Assembly (NCBI GenBank): GCA_964342585.1
Contig: CAYFHK010000025.1
Location: forward strand, 1-27,815
Direction: 5' to 3'
Source of the DNA: Parvularcula sp964342585
Lineage (GTDB): Bacteria > Pseudomonadota > Alphaproteobacteria > Caulobacterales > Parvularculaceae
Length of the DNA: 27,815 bases
Shown here: positions 16,158 to 23,135 of the stretch, one piece after another
Numbering within the stretch: the stretch's first letter is position 1
Layout of the letters: each line of letters begins with the position of its first letter
Notes under the pieces: generated by a model
The model's input: the letters and a program-made list of their open reading frames with translations, nothing else
What the model was told of the DNA's origin: nothing
The model's database searches: none
Program-made: the position numbers and the translations under genes

Positions 16158-17381
16158 TTGGCGGAATTCGACGTGCTGATTGTTGGCGGCGGACATGCGG
16201 GCGCCCAAGTGGCAGCTGGCCTTCGGCAGCAAAAATTCGCGGGGTCGATTGCGCTCATCTCTGATGAGTCGGTCCCGCCATATGAGCGCCCCCCACTCTC
16301 AAAGGAATATTTCGCAGGCGAGAAGGACTTCGATCGGATCTTGCTCCGGCCCGATGGTTTTTGGGAAGCACAAGGCATCGACCTCCTGCTCAATACGCGG
16401 GTCGAACGCGTCGATTCGAAGGCCAAAACGATCAAAACCGCCGATGATATAGAGCTAAGCTTTGGGCGCCTCGTCTGGGCAACTGGTGGATCCGCCCGAA
16501 GATTACCCGTCCCTGGTGGCGACTTCGAGAATGTGCTCTGCATACGCACAAAGAAGGATGCCGATTCCCTGAAAGCAGCGGCGTCAACAGCGGCGAATGT
16601 GGTTGTCATCGGCGGCGGCTATATCGGGCTCGAAGCGGCGGCGGTGCTAACAAAGCTCAGGAAAAAGGTCACCGTGATCGAGACGCAAGATCGGCTTCTC
16701 TCCCGCGTGGCCGGTGCCGAGATTGCTAAATTTTACCGTGACTATCATGAGGCCAAGGGCGTGACCTTTCGCTTCACCACGCAGGTTTCCGCCATCGAAG
16801 GCGATAATCTAGCGAGCGGCGTCAGGCTGGCCACCGGTGAAGTCTTGCCCGCGGAGTTGGTGGTCGTCGGCATCGGGATCATTCCGAGTGTAGGGCCGCT
16901 GCTTGACGCCGGTGCATCTGGGGGCAACGGCGTTGACATCGATGCGTTTGGTCAAACGTCTCTCCCAGACATCTATTCTATTGGAGATTGCGCGGCGCAT
17001 GAGAACGCCTTCGCTCAAGGCAAATGGATCCGGCTCGAATCTGTTCAGAATGCGAACGATATGGGCCGCACGGTCGTGAAGCATCTCTCGGGTCGCCAGG
17101 ATCCCTACAATGCGGTGCCGTGGTTTTGGTCTGACCAATATGACCTCAAGCTTCAAACGGTCGGTCTGTCGCTCGACTATGACCAAACCGTCCTGCGCGG
17201 CAATCCTGATGAAGCCACCTTTGCTGTGGCTTACCTTAGGAAAGGCCGCGTCATCGCACTCGACTGCGTCAACAGCCCCGCCGACTATGCGCAAGGCAGG
17301 GTGCTCATCGCCACAGATGTCCACCCGGACATTGGGGCGCTCGCGGACCCGGCCGTCCCCCTAAAGAGCTTTCTGACTTGA
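16158..17381 (+). CDS. FAD/NAD(P)H-dependent ferredoxin reductase (rhodocoxin/putidaredoxin reductase type)
   Basis: Flavoprotein that passes electrons from NAD(P)H to a [2Fe-2S] ferredoxin, usually for a cytochrome P450 or Rieske oxygenase. It is 407 residues, normal for the family. The FAD-binding N-terminus is VLIVGGGHAGAQVA, followed by YERPPLSKEYF. The NAD(P)H-binding fold is NVVVIGGGYIGLEAAAVL, and the second FAD motif is DIYSIGDCAAHEN. The C-terminal reductase domain contains PWFWSDQYDLKLQTVGL, a strong family signature. Translation starts at TTG with a good ribosome-binding site. No ferredoxin, P450 or Rieske oxygenase gene lies beside it in the window. It ends 47 nt from the converging lipid-synthase operon; functional linkage to that cluster is possible but unsupported. 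Confidence 0.93.
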   Translation: MAEFDVLIVGGGHAGAQVAAGLRQQKFAGSIALISDESVPPYERPPLSKEYFAGEKDFDRILLRPDGFWEAQGIDLLLNTRVERVDSKAKTIKTADDIELSFGRLVWATGGSARRLPVPGGDFENVLCIRTKKDADSLKAAASTAANVVVIGGGYIGLEAAAVLTKLRKKVTVIETQDRLLSRVAGAEIAKFYRDYHEAKGVTFRFTTQVSAIEGDNLASGVRLATGEVLPAELVVVGIGIIPSVGPLLDAGASGGNGVDIDAFGQTSLPDIYSIGDCAAHENAFAQGKWIRLESVQNANDMGRTVVKHLSGRQDPYNAVPWFWSDQYDLKLQTVGLSLDYDQTVLRGNPDEATFAVAYLRKGRVIALDCVNSPADYAQGRVLIATDVHPDIGALADPAVPLKSFLT

Positions 17382-17428
17382 GATAAACCAGCAGGCCGAA
17401 GCCGGACCGTAGCGGCGTTTGCCCTCAG

Positions 17429-19048
17429 CTATTTGCTGAGGGACATCGCGGGCGCCGCAGCCGTATTCGGTAGCAGCTGATCGATCATGGCACGGATCGC
17501 ATCGATGTCGGAAAAGGCTTCCGAGAGCTCCGGCATGCCAATCAATACATTGGCGAAAACGTGGCTTGCTGGCGGGCATGTCACCCCTGTGCCTGCAAGG
17601 GCCTTCACCGTCCGTTCGCACGCCACCTGCGGGCGGCTCAACACTTGCTCGACAAAGCTCACTTCCGTTGGCCGATCTGGATCGCCGAGAGCGTCGAGGG
17701 CAGAGAACATCGGATGCGTTGGATCGGTCGCTGCATCGACACGGATTCGCGCCAACCATTTATCCATCGCGAGCACCTCCACCGGTGCTGGTGAGAACGG
17801 TACCATCGCTTTCAATTCGTCCGGGGTTACCGGATTTGGATTGGTGAGATGATAGATCCCAGTCAGGTTCAGAAGACGACGGGGAACCTCCACGATCGCT
17901 GCTGCCACATATTCCGGCGGGACATAATCAACCGGCTGTTGTAAATCAGGCGCGGCCAGTGCCCTTAGGCAGGCCTGTGCCAATCGACCAGCAAGGTCCT
18001 GGCTCACACCGTGACCAATGACGTGGCCAACCCGGAGGTTGACCGCCTGCACCCCTGCTTCTTGTGCGAGGTCGACCATTTTTTCGCCAGCCCATTTCGT
18101 CTGGGTATAGCCATTCGGCAACAGGCCGGGATCCGTCGGCGAATCCGTTTCAGTGATAACCGGCTTTTCGGACAATTCGCGCGTATCGAGAAGGCCAACT
18201 GTTGAAATGACCACAACCGGCTTTGCACGCTGGTGTCCCGCCAGATGCAAGATGGTCCGCGTCCCATCCACATTCGGTCCGCGCATTTCTTCATAAGTCT
18301 GCGTCAAATGCACAGATGCGCCGTTGTGATAAACGATATCAACCGCTTCACATAACTCAGCATACCGCGCGTCACTTAGACCGAACTGGGCACTCGCCAG
18401 ATCGCCTGCCTCAATAACGACACGCTCGCGCAAACCCGTAGATGGCAGATCAAACCGAGTGAGGTTGTCTTCGAGGCGACGATAACCCGCCTCAGTATCT
18501 TCAGCCCGCACCAAGCAATGAATGGTGGCTTTCGTCCGCGAAATCAGCTCTCTGACCAAATACGCACCGATAAATCCAGTGGCGCCCGTGAGAAAGACAC
18601 GCGAAGGCTCTGCGGCCTCTGCAGGTTTCACCCGGCTCTCGCGAACCGCCGTTCCCTCGAGAAGATAGATATCCTGATGGATCACTGAGGCGATGCGCTC
18701 GCTGTGCTTCCGGCGCAACAATCCGATGGGATCTTCTGCCCCCAAAGCTTCAGCCATCAAGGCCGAAATTTCAGACAACGGCGCTGTGATCGGCAAGACA
18801 TTGGCCGGGATAGCAAGGCCAAACCGCTCTTGAAGCTTACTTGCCAGTCCAACGAGCTTTAGCGAATCGAGGCCCAACCCTGGCATTGTATCTTCGGGAT
18901 CAATGAAGTCCGGATCAAGATCAAGCACCGCCCCAATCTCTTCGAGGAAGATAGCTTCGATATTTGTATACCGCATTTCGGCATCCTGTTGGCGCCAAGC
19001 CGCGAGCACATCGCGCCCCGTGGTTTCGTTTTGCGTTTGATCAACCAT
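17429..19048 (-). CDS. Acyl-carrier-protein–thioester reductase (HetM/HglB-like NAD(P)H-dependent release enzyme)
   Basis: Receives an acyl chain on its own carrier domain and releases it reductively as an aldehyde, possibly going on to an alcohol. The 539-residue protein has an N-terminal carrier domain (about residues 28-105) with phosphopantetheine Ser62 in GLGLDSLKLVG. It is followed from about residue 150 by an extended SDR thioester-reductase domain: VFLTGATGFIGAYLVREL (nucleotide binding), VYHNGASV, ISTVGLLDT and the catalytic Tyr314-x3-Lys318 in NGYTQTKWAGEKM. This two-domain architecture matches cyanobacterial HetM/HglB, and resembles NRPS Lys2-type reductases without the adenylation domain. 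It is the last gene of the synthase operon. Its ATG abuts the TAA of the upstream gene with zero spacing, and GGGAG inside that gene serves as ribosome-binding site. Confidence 0.9.
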   Translation of the reverse strand: MVDQTQNETTGRDVLAAWRQQDAEMRYTNIEAIFLEEIGAVLDLDPDFIDPEDTMPGLGLDSLKLVGLASKLQERFGLAIPANVLPITAPLSEISALMAEALGAEDPIGLLRRKHSERIASVIHQDIYLLEGTAVRESRVKPAEAAEPSRVFLTGATGFIGAYLVRELISRTKATIHCLVRAEDTEAGYRRLEDNLTRFDLPSTGLRERVVIEAGDLASAQFGLSDARYAELCEAVDIVYHNGASVHLTQTYEEMRGPNVDGTRTILHLAGHQRAKPVVVISTVGLLDTRELSEKPVITETDSPTDPGLLPNGYTQTKWAGEKMVDLAQEAGVQAVNLRVGHVIGHGVSQDLAGRLAQACLRALAAPDLQQPVDYVPPEYVAAAIVEVPRRLLNLTGIYHLTNPNPVTPDELKAMVPFSPAPVEVLAMDKWLARIRVDAATDPTHPMFSALDALGDPDRPTEVSFVEQVLSRPQVACERTVKALAGTGVTCPPASHVFANVLIGMPELSEAFSDIDAIRAMIDQLLPNTAAAPAMSLSK

Positions 19049-21562
19049 TTATGCGTACTCCCACAGATGCGCATAGGATTGCGCGACATTGCCCTGATGA
19101 TCAGAAATCAGAGCCGAAAAATCCAAAGATACGTTGTGTACGAAGAGGGCGGCGACGGCTCGCAACCAAGCAGCATCAGCTGCCACACCTTTGACGTCTA
19201 CTGGAACAGCCAGATGCGGCTTGTCCTTCAGCGTGGCAGAAATCCAATTTGTACAGTTGTTCCGCACCCCAATTTCAACAAAGATGCGCACACCGTCGTC
19301 ATAAGCGCGCTCAATCAGTTTGGAAAAATCCATTTGTGATGTGAGCATATCCGCCAAGGCAGCCGCGGTTTCCGCTTTCGTTTGCTCAACGGGTTCAGAC
19401 CGCGCTGCAGAGTAAAAATCGATCCCGGGCTTTGCTTCGACAGGGCTATCGCACAGGCTCTCGATGTCGTTCCGGACAAAAGCGGCCGGCGGAGAATGGA
19501 TAGCGAGGTCGAACTCGAGTGGTAGGCTCATCACATCGTGCCGAGCCAGAAATTGTGCGCATGCAGCAGGATTTCCGCAGACGACGGCTTCGCTGGGCGA
19601 GTTGATCGATTGAACGAAAATATCGTCCCGCGTTTCAATATCGCTGAGCACCGCGCCAAGGTCACCGCGGACGTAGTAAGCGGCCCAAAGTGGATTTTTG
19701 ACGCCAGGTGCTGCCTGCGGCGTGATCCCCTTATCTTGCCAGAACGCCTCGACAGATTTCATTTTGCCCGAAAGGCCCTCTGTCACCACCGGGTGCATCA
19801 CCAGCTTTTCGAGGTCTTTCCACTCTGCCCACTGACCTGTTGCGACGCGCATCGCGGCCTCGCCAATACTAAAGCCAATCACAGCATCAGGTTTGAGCGA
19901 CAGACAATCCGCCATGAGCCGATTGTGGAACACACTGATTGCGATGCCGACAAAAGCGAGATCTTCGATTCGTTGCGCCAAGCGTTCCGCGAAGCGCGCT
20001 TCATCGCTCGCGTTAAACCGCTTCATATCACGCGGGTAAATCAACTGTGTCCGGAGAAGATCATCTAGGCGATGTTCGAAGAAAGGTTCGATTTCGGTAA
20101 TTGAGCGCGCGAAGGAGAGGGTCGCTTCCTGCGCAAGCCCGACATAGGCAGCCCCATTCCCTGGAAACACAAAGGCGACCTTGGCGTTTTCTTCAGCCGC
20201 CAGCGGCTCAGGTGCGAACACCGAGCCGTTGGGCGTCTTGATCATCTTCGACTCGGTTTCAGCCTTTTTCAGCCCACGACGCATAAAGTTGATTTCGCGC
20301 GTCAACTCCTGGGTCGTGCTGGCAATCAGCGCAGCCTTCACAGGTTTCTCCTGCCCCGCACAAGCGCGATGGAGACAATCGCGCGAGAGATCGGTGAGTG
20401 AGCCGCCAGACTCAAGCCCTTCCTCTAGGCGGCGGAGGTGAAACTCAATTCCTGCGCGATCGTCCGCGGCGAGCGGAAACAGGTGCGGGCGCCCAGGCGT
20501 AAGAAGGGTCTCGCTGATCGGCGCCACGCTTTTCCCCGCCTCAAGACAGATGAGTGCGGCCTGATTATTGTCAGCACGCAGCGCGATCGCGGCGCGGCGC
20601 TTCAACCGATCAGGTGTCGTGGTCCAATAAACAGCCGATGATGCAACGAAAAGCGAAGTCGCCTCTCTCAATGCCGCGGGTCCCGCTTCGGTCCACTGCG
20701 GCAGAGGCGGGATCATCGTTCGCTCTAGGCAGAGAACCGCCATGACGATACTCGCCAAATCGGCAGCTGCGCCAGCATCCCCTATCAGCGCACGAACGGC
20801 GCCGATACCGGTTTGCCGATCATCACCAGAAATTGCTTTCGTCGCAAGCGTTGTGTCTGGAATGAGAGAGTCGCGACGCCCGTCGAGCAGCAAAACGCCC
20901 ACATCCGAAGGCTGCCACGTGGCTGCTTCCATCGCAGACTGAACAGCGGTCTGTACGCTCGCAGCAAGTCCCCCCTCGCCAACACCGATGGCAGAAAGAA
21001 CTGCACGCTGACGGCTCGCGTCTTCATCGCGCGAGAGCACAATTGCCGAAGCCCCCTCCGACAACGGCGGCGCTTTTCCGCCCTTTTCAAACGCGGCCGA
21101 AAACCCGTCTTGTCCCGCAATCGCATTGCGATCCTTGAGCACATTCGCCGTCAGAAGGACCACAGCATCAGCAGCACGCGTTTCTAACAATTGATGGGCC
21201 TGCTGCATCGCAACCGAAACGGTCTGCGCCGCATGGATTTTGGGCGGACGTGGTAAGAAACCTTCCCAACTGAGGCAAATTTGGCGCTTTGCCTCATCGC
21301 CAGGAAGCGCCAGGAAAGTCTGATCAGTGCCCGGTTCAACGAATAAGACGACAACATCGCCCTCAGGCAGTCGCGCTTCTTCCAGCGCTTCGTGCAAAAC
21401 AGCGGTCAACCCGGCATTGAGGCTTGCCGACGGGTCATCTTCTCCATCGACATCGAGGTAGCCAGCCACCTGATCGCCCGATCGGACACGTGCGGCGAAG
21501 CCCGCAAGGTCTGGCGTCTGCGCAAATTGGCAACCAAAGCCTGCGACAACAATATTACTCAT
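19049..21562 (-). CDS. PfaB/HglC-like protein: KS-like chain-length-factor domain plus acyltransferase
   Basis: Accessory subunit of the iterative lipid synthase. Residues about 1-330 follow a ketosynthase fold but lack its chemistry. The active-site Cys is replaced by Gln113 (IHAAQTVSVAMQQAH), the HGTGT histidine is missing (LLLDGRRDS), and the second His becomes Asp262 (ALIGDAGAAADLASI). Gln at the Cys position is the hallmark of chain-length factors and KSQ domains. Residues about 455-790 are an acyltransferase: VAFVFPGNGAAYVGL, nucleophile Ser565 in GFSIGE (not the usual GHS), His689 in LAIHSPPA and IFVEIGVRNNC near the end. The architecture fits PfaB and HglC-type proteins. It lies 5 nt after the dehydratase stop and directly abuts the thioester reductase. 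It has no strong ribosome-binding site of its own, which suggests coupling. Confidence 0.82.
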   Translation of the reverse strand: MSNIVVAGFGCQFAQTPDLAGFAARVRSGDQVAGYLDVDGEDDPSASLNAGLTAVLHEALEEARLPEGDVVVLFVEPGTDQTFLALPGDEAKRQICLSWEGFLPRPPKIHAAQTVSVAMQQAHQLLETRAADAVVLLTANVLKDRNAIAGQDGFSAAFEKGGKAPPLSEGASAIVLSRDEDASRQRAVLSAIGVGEGGLAASVQTAVQSAMEAATWQPSDVGVLLLDGRRDSLIPDTTLATKAISGDDRQTGIGAVRALIGDAGAAADLASIVMAVLCLERTMIPPLPQWTEAGPAALREATSLFVASSAVYWTTTPDRLKRRAAIALRADNNQAALICLEAGKSVAPISETLLTPGRPHLFPLAADDRAGIEFHLRRLEEGLESGGSLTDLSRDCLHRACAGQEKPVKAALIASTTQELTREINFMRRGLKKAETESKMIKTPNGSVFAPEPLAAEENAKVAFVFPGNGAAYVGLAQEATLSFARSITEIEPFFEHRLDDLLRTQLIYPRDMKRFNASDEARFAERLAQRIEDLAFVGIAISVFHNRLMADCLSLKPDAVIGFSIGEAAMRVATGQWAEWKDLEKLVMHPVVTEGLSGKMKSVEAFWQDKGITPQAAPGVKNPLWAAYYVRGDLGAVLSDIETRDDIFVQSINSPSEAVVCGNPAACAQFLARHDVMSLPLEFDLAIHSPPAAFVRNDIESLCDSPVEAKPGIDFYSAARSEPVEQTKAETAAALADMLTSQMDFSKLIERAYDDGVRIFVEIGVRNNCTNWISATLKDKPHLAVPVDVKGVAADAAWLRAVAALFVHNVSLDFSALISDHQGNVAQSYAHLWEYA

Positions 21563-21567
21563 AACGA

Positions 21568-23127
21568 CTATGCCGTTTCCACACGAGCCTGGCGGGCGTC
21601 GCGCGTGACTTTGAGCGATATCGACTGATCCGGCGCCTGCCGATTAATCGCGATATTGCCGTCAAGTTGAATCTGAGAAGGATGAACCCGGAAGATCCGT
21701 GCGGCATGCTCCTTCTTCGCTGCGAGCTCTGTCACATCGCCGCCCTGAGGCAGGCTGTACGCAGTCTCGATAGTCAAAGGCAGCCAATTGGCCATCGCCA
21801 CTCTTTGATCGGTGAGGACAGTCGCACTGCCATCGACCTGGCTGAACGAGACGCCTTCAATATACTCACGATCACGAAGGAATTGGCGACGAATAGGTTT
21901 CGGGTATCGATCCATCGGGCCTTCAGGCGCGGCAACAAAAACGAGGCGCACGACAGCCCACAGACTGTCTGGCCCATGAATATGAAACACGAGTGTTGGG
22001 AATCTAGCATTCCCGTCGACCCCATCGCCCCGGACCTCAACAAAGCCATCACCCGCCTGGGGCGTGGGACTGTAAAATGCGATCTCGGCGAGTTTCAGCG
22101 GCAGACAATTGCCAGACTCGACCTTCGCCCCCGTACACCATTCTTCCCAACGCCCATCAGCGGCGGAATGCAGGGCCGCGTCGAGCGCGATAGGATGGAG
22201 TGCGCTGACGGGCAGGCCATGTGCACCATTGAAGCGAAGACGTCCGCGCGCACCGCGCGTATTTGACATCAGCTCCGTCAGCAGTTGAAACGATGGTCCG
22301 TGGAAAAGATTCGCAGACTGATAAGGATTTGGCGACACGGTCGCGTCGGATAAGGGCGCGGGCATTGGCGGCGCTGCCGGGAATGCATCGGCGAATACCA
22401 CATCCGCTTTTGCCACCGTTTCTTCCCGTGAGAGCTCTGCACGCGCCGCGCTGCGCCAAATGGAGAGACTGACCGATGCTGTGCCCTCGCCAGAGAATTC
22501 CACGTGGCGTTTGATCCGTATCGGACGATCCGTCACCACAAACCAGGTGCGGACAGACAAATTTCGGATGGCGACCACTTGTTTATCTGGGCACGCCGCT
22601 TGCGCCGAGGCGCACACGATGTCAGCAACGCCTGTCATGGGAATGACGCTTGCCCCATAATCTGGACAATGATCTTTCAACCATGGCGCCTTGGCCAAGT
22701 CAGCGTAGACATCTTCGCCGTCAATCCGCAGCCAATCAGACAAGGCGGCATCACCACGCTTGACCGTTTGTTGGGGCTCTGGAGCTGAAGCTAGCGGGCG
22801 AGCCGACTGCTCTTCCGCGACCGAAATGCCCGAAACACCCAAACCGCGCGCAACCGCCGCAAAATAACGTTCCTGCGACGCCCGCAGCGCTTGAATGAAT
22901 TGTTGGTGCACACCGGAAGCCCGTTGCGCCGCGCGGTGAACAGGGCTCGACGCCTCGGGGGACGCGGGCCTGGTGAGGCCGGCACGGCGCGCGGTCGGCT
23001 TGTCGGCCGGCGCCTCTTCGATAGGCACAAAAGCACCATCATTTGCTGGCGGCGGCATGTGCGGCATCGTTGCCGATACAGGCGGCAATGACGGCGCAAT
23101 GGGGAGAGACATACGCGATTTCGACAT
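21568..23127 (-). CDS. Stand-alone polyketide-synthase-type dehydratase (double hotdog) with unassigned C-terminal extension
   Basis: Predicted to dehydrate 3-hydroxyacyl-ACP to enoyl-ACP for the synthase. Numbered from Met at 23127 (519 residues), a Pro/Ala-rich head contains a helical element (about 70-96: VHQQFIQALRASQERYFAAV). The dehydratase region spans about 125-415. The first hotdog carries His153 in WLKDHCPDYGASVIPMTG; spacing is H-x4-G-x4-P, one residue longer than canonical. The second hotdog carries FHGPSFQLL and Asp316 in LHPIALDAALHS. The last 100 or so residues are not recognised; a KKEHAARIF helix faintly recalls phosphopantetheinyl transferases but the rest of that motif set is missing. 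GAGGG precedes ATG 23127, which lies 8 nt after the upstream stop. An in-frame ATG at 23112 and an opening at 23184 are less likely. Confidence 0.82.
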   Translation of the reverse strand: MSKSRMSLPIAPSLPPVSATMPHMPPPANDGAFVPIEEAPADKPTARRAGLTRPASPEASSPVHRAAQRASGVHQQFIQALRASQERYFAAVARGLGVSGISVAEEQSARPLASAPEPQQTVKRGDAALSDWLRIDGEDVYADLAKAPWLKDHCPDYGASVIPMTGVADIVCASAQAACPDKQVVAIRNLSVRTWFVVTDRPIRIKRHVEFSGEGTASVSLSIWRSAARAELSREETVAKADVVFADAFPAAPPMPAPLSDATVSPNPYQSANLFHGPSFQLLTELMSNTRGARGRLRFNGAHGLPVSALHPIALDAALHSAADGRWEEWCTGAKVESGNCLPLKLAEIAFYSPTPQAGDGFVEVRGDGVDGNARFPTLVFHIHGPDSLWAVVRLVFVAAPEGPMDRYPKPIRRQFLRDREYIEGVSFSQVDGSATVLTDQRVAMANWLPLTIETAYSLPQGGDVTELAAKKEHAARIFRVHPSQIQLDGNIAINRQAPDQSISLKVTRDARQARVETA

Positions 23128-23135
23128 CTCGCCCT

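Noticed and set aside
17422..17442. Perfect 8-bp hairpin across the stop of the thioester-reductase gene, considered as a terminator
   Set aside because: No T-run follows on either strand, so it does not qualify as an intrinsic terminator; a role in convergent termination is possible but unsupported.
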